Origin: DATCYZ01 sp036526195 | Lineage (GTDB): Bacteria; Pseudomonadota; Gammaproteobacteria; Burkholderiales; SG8-39 | Assembly: GCA_036526195.1 (NCBI GenBank) | Contig: DATCYZ010000054.1 | Coordinates: forward strand, 1 to 5,676 | Direction: 5' to 3' | DNA length: 5,676 bases | Part shown: positions 1 to 5,460 of the stretch, piece by piece | Layout: each line of letters begins with the position of its first letter | Numbering within the stretch: the stretch's first letter is position 1 | The notes under the pieces: model-generated | Database searches by the model: none | What the model was told of the DNA's origin: nothing | The model's input: only the letters and a program-made list of their open reading frames with translations | Program-made: the position numbers and the translations under genes

Positions 1-41
1 GCGGTACGGGGTCAACCGCGCGAGGCTCGGAAGGAGCACGC

Positions 42-140
42 GTGGAAAAGGGGTCTGACCCCTTTTTGACGCGCGCGCCCTCCCCGGAAAAGGGGTCTGA
101 CCCCTTTCTTGCGGGCTCCTTTCCGGCCTCGCGCCATTGA
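42..140 (+). CDS. Possible 32-aa minigene across the REP pair
   Basis: A GTG at 42 is preceded by AAGGAG at 31-36 with a 5-nt spacer, a textbook ribosome binding site. It opens a 32-codon frame ending in TGA at 138-140. Each REP copy encodes the same peptide E-K-G-S-D-P-F-L (residues 2-9 and 16-23), because the 42-bp repeat period is a whole number of codons. The stop overlaps the TTG start of the downstream hydrolase (TTGA), a layout fitting translational coupling, and that hydrolase has no recognisable ribosome binding site of its own. The frame may instead be accidental: REP elements are normally extragenic and the peptide resembles no functional family I know. It is listed because the start signal and overlap are real features of the sequence. 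Confidence 0.25.
   Translation: MEKGSDPFLTRAPSPEKGSDPFLAGSFPASRH
44..107. repeat. Pair of REP-like palindromic elements
   Basis: Two copies of a 22-bp sequence, identical at 44-65 and 86-107, lie 42 bp apart. The first is a palindrome with 10-bp arms, AAAAGGGGTC (46-55) and GACCCCTTTT (57-66), around a single T. The second has perfect 9-bp arms (89-97 and 99-107). Copy 1 continues into a short T run (63-67), so its hairpin could also act as a weak intrinsic terminator on the + strand. Palindromes of this GGGGTC-T-GACCCC kind are familiar as extragenic repeats in several proteobacterial genomes, sometimes near REP-associated transposases; none is visible here. The mobile-element link is recollection, not something shown by this window. 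Confidence 0.8.
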
Positions 141-1090
141 AGCCGTACCGCGCGCCGTGGTGGTTGCCGGGCGGGCATGCGCAGACGATCCTCGCGTCGT
201 TGCGGCCGGCGCCGAGGATCGCCTGGCGGCGCGCGCGCTGGGACACGCCGGACGGTGACTTCATCGACGTCGACCACGCCGGCGAGGCGCAGGCACCGCG
301 CACACTCGCGCTGTTCCACGGCCTCGAGGGCAGTTCGTCCAGTCCCTACGCGCGCTCGATCGCCGAGGCGGCGCTTACGCGCGGCTGGCGCGTCGCGCTG
401 GCGCACTTTCGCGGCTGTTCGGGCGAACCGAACCGCCTGCCGCGCGCCTACCATTCCGGCGACAGCGCGGAGATCGACTGGATCCTGCGCCGGCTCGCGG
501 GCGAGGCGGGCGGCGCCGTCTTTGCCGCCGGCATCTCGCTCGGCGGCAACGCGCTGCTGAAATGGCTCGGCGAGCGCGAGGGCGCGGCAGGCGGGATCGT
601 GCAGCGCGCCGCCGCGGTCTCGGCGCCGCTCGACCTCGCCGCCGCCGGCGCCGCGCTCGACCGCGGCTTCAACCGGCAGGTCTACACGCGGCACTTCCTC
701 GCCACCATGATTCCGCGCGCGCTGGCGAAGCTTGAGCGCTTTCCCGGGCTGTACCCGGCCTCGCGCGTCGCCGCGGCGCGCAGCTTCCGCGTCTTCGACG
801 ACACCGTCACCGCGCCGCTGCACGGCTTTCGCGACGTCGACGATTACTGGGCGCGCGCCTCCTCCGCGCCCTGGCTCGCGACGATCCGCGTGCCGACGCT
901 GGTGCTGAACGCGAAGAACGATCCCTTCCTGCCGCGCGCCGCGCTCGCGGCAGCCACGCGCGCGGCCGCGCCGGACGTGCTGCTAGAATTTCCGGACACC
1001 GGCGGACACGCAGGCTTCCTCGAGGGTCCGTTCCCGGGCCGCCACGGCTGGCTCGCGCGCCGCCTGACCGACTTCCTGGCGAATCCATGA
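137..1090 (+). CDS. YheT-family alpha/beta hydrolase
   Basis: A 317-aa serine hydrolase of the YheT/AB-hydrolase-4 group, cytoplasmic, with esterase-like activity expected and no known physiological substrate. The N-terminal R-A-P-W-W-L-P-G-G-H-A-Q-T (5-17) is the family hallmark. F-H-G-L-E-G-S (60-66) forms the oxyanion region, and G-I-S-L-G-G (132-137) is the nucleophile elbow with Ser134. Asp262 (N-A-K-N-D-P-F) and His291 (G-G-H-A-G-F) complete the triad. Length is normal for the family. The start is TTG: the in-frame stop at 98-100, inside the second REP copy, excludes a longer form, and no ATG or GTG lies in frame before the hallmark. It has no clear ribosome binding site and may depend on coupling from the small ORF upstream. 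The stop overlaps the mutase start (ATGA at 1087-1090), indicating an operon. Confidence 0.93.
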   Translation: MKPYRAPWWLPGGHAQTILASLRPAPRIAWRRARWDTPDGDFIDVDHAGEAQAPRTLALFHGLEGSSSSPYARSIAEAALTRGWRVALAHFRGCSGEPNRLPRAYHSGDSAEIDWILRRLAGEAGGAVFAAGISLGGNALLKWLGEREGAAGGIVQRAAAVSAPLDLAAAGAALDRGFNRQVYTRHFLATMIPRALAKLERFPGLYPASRVAAARSFRVFDDTVTAPLHGFRDVDDYWARASSAPWLATIRVPTLVLNAKNDPFLPRAALAAATRAAAPDVLLEFPDTGGHAGFLEGPFPGRHGWLARRLTDFLANP

Positions 1091-2463
1091 CAATTTCCGC
1101 AGAGATTTTCCGCGCCTACGACATCCGCGGCGTCGTCGGCAAGACCCTGACCGAAGAAGCGGTGCGCGCCGTCGGCCGCGCGCTCGGCGCGCTCGGCGTG
1201 GAACAGGGCGCCGCCACCTTTGCCGTGGGCCGCGACGGCCGGCTCTCGGGTCCTTCGCTGGTCGACGCCCTCGCCGAGGGCCTGAACGCCGCGGGCGCGC
1301 ACGTGATCGATGTCGGCATGGTGCCGACGCCGGTCACCTACTTCGCCGCGCACCACCTCGGCTGCGGCAGCTGCGTCTCGGTCACCGGCAGCCACAACCC
1401 GCCCGACTACAACGGCCTGAAGATGGTGGTGGGCGGCAACACGCTCTCGGGCGAGGCGATCCAGGCCCTGCGCCGCCGCATCGAGGCGGGCGCGAAGGAC
1501 GCCGCCGCCCGCGGCACGCGCAAGCGCGCCGACGTACGCGAGGCCTACCTCGCGCGCATCGCCGGCGACGTGAAACTCGTGCGGCCGATGCGCGTCGCGG
1601 TGGACTGCGGCAACGGCGTGGCCGGCGAACTCGCGCCGCAACTCTACCGGCGCCTCGGCTGCGAGGTCGCGGAACTCTTCTGCGAGATCGACGGCAAGTT
1701 CCCGAACCACCACCCGGACCCCTCGCAGCCGAAGAACCTCGTCGACCTGATCGCGCAACTGAAGCGCGGCGAGGCCGAACTCGGCCTCGCCTTCGACGGC
1801 GACGGCGACCGGCTCGGCGTGGTGACCAGGGACGGCGAGCTGATCTTCCCGGACCGGCAGCTGATGCTGTTCGCCGCCGATGTGCTCTCGCGCAACCCCG
1901 GCGCCGAGATCATCTACGACGTGAAATCCACGCGCCTGCTCGCGCCCTGGATCGAGCGGCACGGCGGCCGGCCGCTCTTGTGGAAGACCGGGCATTCCTT
2001 CATCAAGGCGAAGCTGAAGGAGACCGGCGCGCCGCTCGCCGGCGAGATGTCCGGCCACACCTTCTTCGGCGAGCGCTGGTACGGCTTCGACGACGCGCTC
2101 TACGCCGGGGCGCGGCTGCTGGAGATCCTCGCGCGCGCGCCCGACGGCAACACGGTGCTGAAGGCGCTGCCGAACGCGCCCTCGACCCCCGAGTTGCAGT
2201 GGACGCTTGCCGAAGGCGAGCCGCACGCGCTGATCGAGCGCCTGCAGCAGGCGAAGGGCTTCCCGAATGCCGAGCGCGTGATCACCATCGACGGGGTGCG
2301 GGCGGAATATGCCGACGGCTTCGGCCTCGCGCGCGCCTCGAACACCACGCCGGTGATCGTGCTGCGCTTCGAGGCGGACAGCAAGGCCGCGCTCGCGCGC
2401 ATCCAGGAAGAATTCCGCGCGGCGCTCGCGCCGCTCAAGCCCGGCGCGACGCTGCCGTTCTGA
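1087..2463 (+). CDS. Phosphomannomutase/phosphoglucomutase (AlgC/ManB type)
   Basis: A 458-aa enzyme of the alpha-D-phosphohexomutase superfamily. It interconverts hexose 6-phosphate and 1-phosphate (mannose and/or glucose) in the cytoplasm, supplying GDP-mannose or UDP-glucose for LPS and exopolysaccharide. All four signature loops are present: Y-D-I-R-G (11-15); the phosphoserine loop T-G-S-H-N-P with Ser102; the metal loop D-G-D-G-D-R (Asp237, Asp239, Asp241); and the sugar-recognition loop G-E-M-S-G-H (319-324). The C-terminal phosphate-binding loop R-A-S-N-T-T-P (416-422) is also intact. Length and loop spacing closely match Pseudomonas AlgC, so dual PMM/PGM specificity is likely though not provable from sequence. 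The ATG overlaps the hydrolase stop, so translation is probably coupled. No biosynthetic sugar genes are adjacent in the window. Confidence 0.95.
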   Translation: MTISAEIFRAYDIRGVVGKTLTEEAVRAVGRALGALGVEQGAATFAVGRDGRLSGPSLVDALAEGLNAAGAHVIDVGMVPTPVTYFAAHHLGCGSCVSVTGSHNPPDYNGLKMVVGGNTLSGEAIQALRRRIEAGAKDAAARGTRKRADVREAYLARIAGDVKLVRPMRVAVDCGNGVAGELAPQLYRRLGCEVAELFCEIDGKFPNHHPDPSQPKNLVDLIAQLKRGEAELGLAFDGDGDRLGVVTRDGELIFPDRQLMLFAADVLSRNPGAEIIYDVKSTRLLAPWIERHGGRPLLWKTGHSFIKAKLKETGAPLAGEMSGHTFFGERWYGFDDALYAGARLLEILARAPDGNTVLKALPNAPSTPELQWTLAEGEPHALIERLQQAKGFPNAERVITIDGVRAEYADGFGLARASNTTPVIVLRFEADSKAALARIQEEFRAALAPLKPGATLPF

Positions 2464-2464
2464 G

Positions 2465-2517
2465 CGGCGGCGGGGTCAGCCGGCGGCGGCGGAGATCAGG
2501 CGACGGCGGAGGTCAGG
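2465..2517. repeat. Imperfect GC-rich tandem units between convergent genes
   Basis: Three irregular units of 16, 20 and 17 bp (2465-2480, 2481-2500, 2501-2517) share a CGGCGG-rich stretch followed by TCAG. The third unit includes the stop codon of the minus-strand diiron gene. The array fills the 49-bp gap between the convergent stops. No hairpin followed by a T tract is visible in either direction, so I cannot call a terminator. Most likely it is a small local slippage duplication. Confidence 0.4.
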
Positions 2518-3352
2518 CAACGGCCGCGCCTGCGGCGGCAGCCTTGCGATACTTCGACAGGTCGCGCAGCGTGCGGATCGGCGCGTCGAAGAGCTTCGAC
2601 AGGTTCAGCAGGATCATGTCGATGACCTTCTTCTCCCAGTCGTGATCGAAGCGGATCTGGTTGTCCAGCCAGTGCTCGAGCCAGGCCGGCTCGGGCAGGC
2701 GGCTCTGCACCGTGTCGAGCGGGAACAACGTGGCGTTGACGTGCAGGTTGGTCGGATGCAGCGGCTTGCCCGATCGCATGCTCGCCGCCATCAGCACGCC
2801 CATCTTCGCGAAGGCGGCGCGCGCGAGGTCGCCCTTGCGGTCGATCGCCCGCTTCATGTACTGCAGGTAGGCCCCGCCATGGCGCGCCTCGTCGCGCGCC
2901 ACGGTTTCATAGATGTGGCGGATCACCGGTTCCTCGTGCCATTCGGCGGCGCGCCGGTACCAGTGGTTGAGGCGGATCTCGCCGCAGAAATGCATCATCA
3001 GCGTTTCCAGCGGCGGCGCCGGGTCGAAGTGGAAGCGCACCGCGTGCAGTTCGTCCTCGGTCGGCACCAGCGCCGGCCGGAACCGGCGCAGGTACTCGAT
3101 CAGCGCGAGCGCGTGCTTCTGCTCCTCGTAGAACCACACCGAAAGGAAGGCGCAGAAGTCGCTGTCGTCGATGTTGTCGCGCAGGAACATCTCCGTCGCG
3201 GGCAACGCGGCCCACTCGGTGATGGCGTTCATCTTTATGGTCAGCGCCTGCTCGTCGCTCAGTTTCGAGGCGTCGAACCGGTCCCAGGGAATGTCCTCCT
3301 GCAGGTTCCAGCGCACGCGTTCGAGCGACTTGAAGATTTCGGGGTAAAGCAT
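2513..3352 (-). CDS. Ferritin-like diiron protein, acyl-ACP desaturase-like
   Basis: A 279-aa soluble protein with no membrane segment. It shows the complete six-ligand diiron pattern of a ferritin-like four-helix bundle: Glu46 (T-E-W), Glu77 and His80 (E-E-Q-K-H), Glu125 (G-E-I-R-L-N-H), then Glu155 and His158 (D-E-A-R-H). The order and rough spacing resemble soluble acyl-ACP desaturases, with AurF-type N-oxygenases as an alternative; the substrate cannot be read from sequence. An O2-dependent oxidation, possibly of a fatty acyl chain, is inference. The ATG at 3352 is chosen because AAGGAG lies 8 nt upstream (3361-3366). The frame is open to 3499, but that 49-residue extension is low-quality and overlaps litR. 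The gene lies 73 bp downstream of litR on the same strand with no convincing promoter between, so co-transcription is plausible. The C-terminal Ala-rich tail is low complexity. Confidence 0.82.
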   Translation of the reverse strand: MLYPEIFKSLERVRWNLQEDIPWDRFDASKLSDEQALTIKMNAITEWAALPATEMFLRDNIDDSDFCAFLSVWFYEEQKHALALIEYLRRFRPALVPTEDELHAVRFHFDPAPPLETLMMHFCGEIRLNHWYRRAAEWHEEPVIRHIYETVARDEARHGGAYLQYMKRAIDRKGDLARAAFAKMGVLMAASMRSGKPLHPTNLHVNATLFPLDTVQSRLPEPAWLEHWLDNQIRFDHDWEKKVIDMILLNLSKLFDAPIRTLRDLSKYRKAAAAGAAVA

Positions 3353-3360
3353 CGAGTGGT

Positions 3361-3366
3361 CTCCTT
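3361..3366 (-). promoter_or_regulatory. Ribosome binding site deciding the diiron protein start
   Basis: On the minus strand AAGGAG precedes the ATG at 3352 by 8 nt. This strong Shine-Dalgarno sequence fixes the start and rules out the longer open frame reaching 3499. Confidence 0.85.
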
Positions 3367-3425
3367 GAAGGATCCGGCTCTGGGCGAATACTACCGTCCC
3401 ACGGCAAATGCCGCCCGCCGCGCCA

Positions 3426-4340
3426 TCAGTGGTTGCGCTGCGCGCGCCACGCGGCGATCTCCTCGCCGACACCGGCAAGCGAATCGATGCGCCGCACACC
3501 CGCGGGCGGCCGCTTCAGCGCGCCCGCGCCGGCGCCGCCGCACCACAGGGCGGTCCCCTCCGGCAGCTGCGCGCGCAGCACCGCGAGGCTCTCGCGCAGC
3601 GCGGCCTGCGGCGCGCTGGCGCTCGCCGAGAGCGCGACCACGTCGGCCCGGTTGGCGCGTGCGGCGGCGACGATCTCGTGCACCGGTGTCTGCGTGCCGA
3701 GGGACAGGCAGGCCGCCCCCTCGAGCCCGGCCATCGCCTCGGCCATCAGCAGACCGAGCGCGTGCTGCTCGCCGGGCAGCGTGGTGAGCAGCACGCGCGG
3801 CGGCCCGGGCGGCGCGCCCAGCTGCGAGATCGCCTGACGCAGCACGCTTTGCAGCTGCTCGGTGAACAGGTGCTCCTCGAACACCTGGATCTCACCGCGC
3901 GCCCATGCGCTGCCGACCATATCGACCAGCGGCGCCGCGGTCCCGGCGACAAAGCGCTGCACGCCATCGCGCATCACCGACTGGGAAAGCTCGCGACGCA
4001 GCGCGGCGGCGTCGTGGATCTTCAGCAGGTACAGCAGCAGGTCCTGCGTCGGGGTGCGCGGCGCGGCCGCCTCGCCGGCGCCCGCGCCGAGCGCCTCGAG
4101 TTCGGCGTCGGCCATTGCGAACAGCTTGCCGGGGCGCAGGCCGCGGTCGAGCAGGCGGCGGATCAGCCGCAGGCGCTCAACCTGGGCCTGTGGATAAGTC
4201 CTCTCCCCGATCGCATTTCGTTCGGGACAAGGAAATCCGTACCGTCGTTCCCAGACCCGCAACGTGTCCTTGGACAGGCCGGTCTCCTGTTCGACGGCGG
4301 AGATCGAAAAGCTTTGCTTAGAGGAATCAGTATCTTCCAT
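3426..4340 (-). CDS. litR: MerR-type AdoCbl photoreceptor regulator, LitR/CarH family
   Basis: A 304-aa transcription factor. A MerR helix-turn-helix fills about residues 11-60 (I-S-A-V-E-Q-E-T-G-L-S-K-D-T-L-R-V-W-E-R-R-Y-G with typical wing). A short Ala/Gly/Pro linker (about 84-97) leads to a helical cap and a Rossmann-type B12-binding domain (about 100-300). Both cobalamin signatures of CarH are present: W-x9-E-H (Trp146, Glu156, His157) and E-x-H-x-x-G (Glu191, His193, Gly196). In this family the AdoCbl-bound tetramer represses DNA in the dark and light breaks it up. The residue after Trp146 is Ala147, where Thermus CarH has the His that ligates cobalt after illumination. I take the ATG at 4340; a TTG at 4364 would add 8 residues. 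Neither has a Shine-Dalgarno. It is divergent from the folE2 operon, and an operator-like site abuts the start codon, suggesting autoregulation. Confidence 0.92.
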   Translation of the reverse strand: MEDTDSSKQSFSISAVEQETGLSKDTLRVWERRYGFPCPERNAIGERTYPQAQVERLRLIRRLLDRGLRPGKLFAMADAELEALGAGAGEAAAPRTPTQDLLLYLLKIHDAAALRRELSQSVMRDGVQRFVAGTAAPLVDMVGSAWARGEIQVFEEHLFTEQLQSVLRQAISQLGAPPGPPRVLLTTLPGEQHALGLLMAEAMAGLEGAACLSLGTQTPVHEIVAAARANRADVVALSASASAPQAALRESLAVLRAQLPEGTALWCGGAGAGALKRPPAGVRRIDSLAGVGEEIAAWRAQRNH

Positions 4341-4366
4341 TTGTCTAGGACAAAATGTTGACAAAA
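4339..4366. promoter_or_regulatory. Operator-like site 1, probable LitR binding site
   Basis: ATTTGTCTAGGACAAAAT (4339-4356) contains a perfect TTGTC-TAG-GACAA inverted repeat. It shares 16 of 18 positions with site 2. GACAAAA occurs at 4349-4355 and again at 4360-4366, exactly 11 bp apart. The second copy overlaps the TTGACA -35 box of the folE2-direction promoter. This recalls the Thermus CarH operator, described as tandem 11-bp repeats with a TTGACA core over the -35. The left end also covers the first base of the litR start codon and its leader. Assignment to LitR is inference from position and symmetry. Confidence 0.6.
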
Positions 4367-4386
4367 ACGCCGTGAGTCGCGATTAT
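4358..4386 (+). promoter_or_regulatory. Promoter of the folE2 operon
   Basis: An exact -35 TTGACA (4358-4363), a 17-bp spacer and a -10 GATTAT (4381-4386, 4 of 6 matches to TATAAT) sit in an AT-rich island of an otherwise very GC-rich window. Transcription would begin near 4392-4394, giving a leader of about 30 nt before the ATG at 4422. Site 1 overlaps or abuts the -35 and site 2 lies just after the start point, so a repressor on either would block transcription. Confidence 0.62.
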
Positions 4387-4411
4387 TCCACAATATTAAT
4401 CGTTTTGACTA
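4382..4411 (-). promoter_or_regulatory. Candidate litR promoter, overlapping and opposed
   Basis: Read on the minus strand there is a TAGTCA -35 (4406-4411), an 18-bp spacer and an AATAAT -10 (4382-4387, 5 of 6 matches). Its -35 lies inside operator site 2 and its -10 overlaps the -10 of the opposite promoter, so the two would compete for RNA polymerase. Predicted start near 4375 leaves about 35 nt before the litR ATG. The -35 is weak (4 of 6). Confidence 0.4.
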
Positions 4412-4420
4412 GGACAAAAT
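4403..4420. promoter_or_regulatory. Operator-like site 2, probable LitR binding site
   Basis: TTTTGACTAGGACAAAAT matches site 1 at 16 of 18 positions, 64 bp away (about six helical turns), with arms TTTTG and CAAAA. It covers the -35 of the candidate litR promoter and contains the AGGA (4411-4414) that serves as Shine-Dalgarno for the ATG at 4422. Two phased sites suit a regulator that binds as a tetramer; that it is LitR is inference. Confidence 0.58.
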
Positions 4421-4421
4421 T

Positions 4422-4625
4422 ATGTCTGACCTGTTTGCCCCTTTCCTGGCCATGCTGGTCCTGAGCGCCGCCGAACCGGCCCCCAAGCCCCCGATGCCTG
4501 TGCCGGATGCCGCGACGCTGGAACTGGTCGCCCTTCATCTTGGCACACGCCCGGGCCTGCCCGTACGCCTGCACCTGCCGCTCGAACCTGCGTCGCAAGC
4601 CCGCCCGCAGCCGGCGCGTCCCTGA
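4422..4625 (+). CDS. Small proline-rich protein of unknown function
   Basis: A 67-aa ORF, first in the folE2 operon, that I do not recognise. The ATG has AGGA (4411-4414) 7 nt upstream. Third codon positions are mostly G or C, as in neighbouring real genes. Residues 4-17 are hydrophobic (L-F-A-P-F-L-A-M-L-V-L-S-A-A) and could be a membrane-inserted or weak signal segment, but no basic residues precede them. The rest holds 13 of the 14 prolines, with E-P-A-P-K-P-P-M-P-V-P at 18-28 and a less proline-dense stretch around 29-43. The stop is 24 nt before folE2. It could be a small envelope protein, a translated leader, or a fortuitous frame in a 5' untranslated region. Confidence 0.5.
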   Translation: MSDLFAPFLAMLVLSAAEPAPKPPMPVPDAATLELVALHLGTRPGLPVRLHLPLEPASQARPQPARP

Positions 4626-4639
4626 ATCCCCCCTTTTCC

Positions 4640-4644
4640 AGGAG
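4640..4644 (+). promoter_or_regulatory. folE2 ribosome binding site
   Basis: AGGAG lies 5 nt before the ATG at 4650, fixing the folE2 start and showing that folE2 can be translated independently of the small ORF upstream. Confidence 0.8.
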
Positions 4645-4649
4645 CCCCC

Positions 4650-5450
4650 ATGAACGCCCCCGAACGCCTCTTCCTCACCGACGTCCAGTCCCGCCCGGAC
4701 GACCGCAACGTCGCCATCGACCAGGTCGGCGTGCGCGGCCTGCGCCTGCCGGTGCAGGTCCTCGCCCGCGACGGCGTGCAGTCGACGGTCGCCCAGTGCG
4801 AGGCCACCGTGGCCCTGCCGCCGCAAGCGAAGGGCACGCACATGTCGCGCTTCGTCGAGATCCTCGAGGCCAGTGACACGCCGCTTTCGGCGCGCTCGCT
4901 GCCCCATTTGCTCGAGCGCATGCTCGAGCGTCTCGGCGCGCGCGCGGGCCGCCTGGACTTCGCCTTTCCCTTTTTCATCCGCAAGCTCGCGCCGGTCACC
5001 GGCGTGCCGAGCCTGCTCGACTACAGCGCGCGCATGGCGGTGGCGTCCTCGGACGCCGGAGCGGTGGTGACGCTCGCCATCACCGCTCCGGTCACCAGCC
5101 TGTGCCCCTGCTCCAAAGAAATCTCCGCGTACGGCGCGCACAACCAGCGCTCGCACGTCACCCTCGATGTCGAGTTGCGCCCGCGCGCGAAGCTCACGCT
5201 CGAGACGCTGGCCGCAATCGGCGAGAGCGCCGCCTCCTGCGAGGTCTACGGCCTGCTCAAGCGGCCCGACGAGAAGTTCGTCACCGAGCGCGCCTACGAC
5301 AACCCGAAGTTCGTCGAGGACCTGGTGCGCGACCTCGCCCTGGCGCTCGACGCGCGGGCCGCGGTGCGCCGCTACCGGGTCGAAGTCGAGAACTTCGAGT
5401 CGATCCACAACCACTCGGCCTACGCGCGCATCGAGCGCGTCAAGGCCTGA
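4650..5450 (+). CDS. folE2: GTP cyclohydrolase I type IB (FolE2)
   Basis: A 266-aa enzyme converting GTP to 7,8-dihydroneopterin triphosphate, the first step of folate and other pterin synthesis, in the cytosol. Family hallmarks are S-L-C-P-C-S-K-E-I-S (150-159) with the catalytic/metal-binding cysteine region, A-H-N-Q-R-S-H (163-169), Y-G-L-L-K-R-P-D-E (200-208) and S-I-H-N-H-S-A-Y-A (251-259). Length is normal. Unlike FolE (type IA), type IB enzymes work with metals other than zinc, and in many bacteria folE2 is induced by Zur under zinc limitation. No Zur-like box is apparent here, and the position beside a LitR gene points to light control instead. The gene follows the small ORF by 24 bp and precedes the FAD-protein gene by 10 bp, so all three look co-transcribed. 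Confidence 0.95.
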   Translation: MNAPERLFLTDVQSRPDDRNVAIDQVGVRGLRLPVQVLARDGVQSTVAQCEATVALPPQAKGTHMSRFVEILEASDTPLSARSLPHLLERMLERLGARAGRLDFAFPFFIRKLAPVTGVPSLLDYSARMAVASSDAGAVVTLAITAPVTSLCPCSKEISAYGAHNQRSHVTLDVELRPRAKLTLETLAAIGESAASCEVYGLLKRPDEKFVTERAYDNPKFVEDLVRDLALALDARAAVRRYRVEVENFESIHNHSAYARIERVKA

Positions 5451-5460
5451 GGGCGGGGCG

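Noticed and set aside
66..94. TTGACG as a -35 box for the hydrolase operon
   Set aside because: No -10-like hexamer lies 15-19 bp downstream; the position holds the G-run of the second palindrome.
44..107. CRISPR array
   Set aside because: Only two repeat copies, each a near-perfect palindrome with a 20-bp gap and no further units; this is REP-like, not CRISPR.
844..2226. 460-codon open frame on the minus strand
   Set aside because: It lies antisense to the intact mutase and hydrolase genes; its translation is Arg/Ala/Val-rich with no recognisable domain. Long antisense frames are expected in DNA this GC-rich.
3353..3499. 49-residue N-terminal extension of the diiron protein
   Set aside because: It overlaps the litR coding end and spans the strong ribosome binding site at 3361-3366, which clearly serves the ATG at 3352.
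2642..3787. 381-codon open frame on the plus strand
   Set aside because: Antisense to the diiron protein and part of litR, both with complete motif sets; the Arg-rich end is typical shadow composition.
3408..4361. 317-codon open frame on the plus strand
   Set aside because: Almost exactly antisense to litR and without any domain signature.
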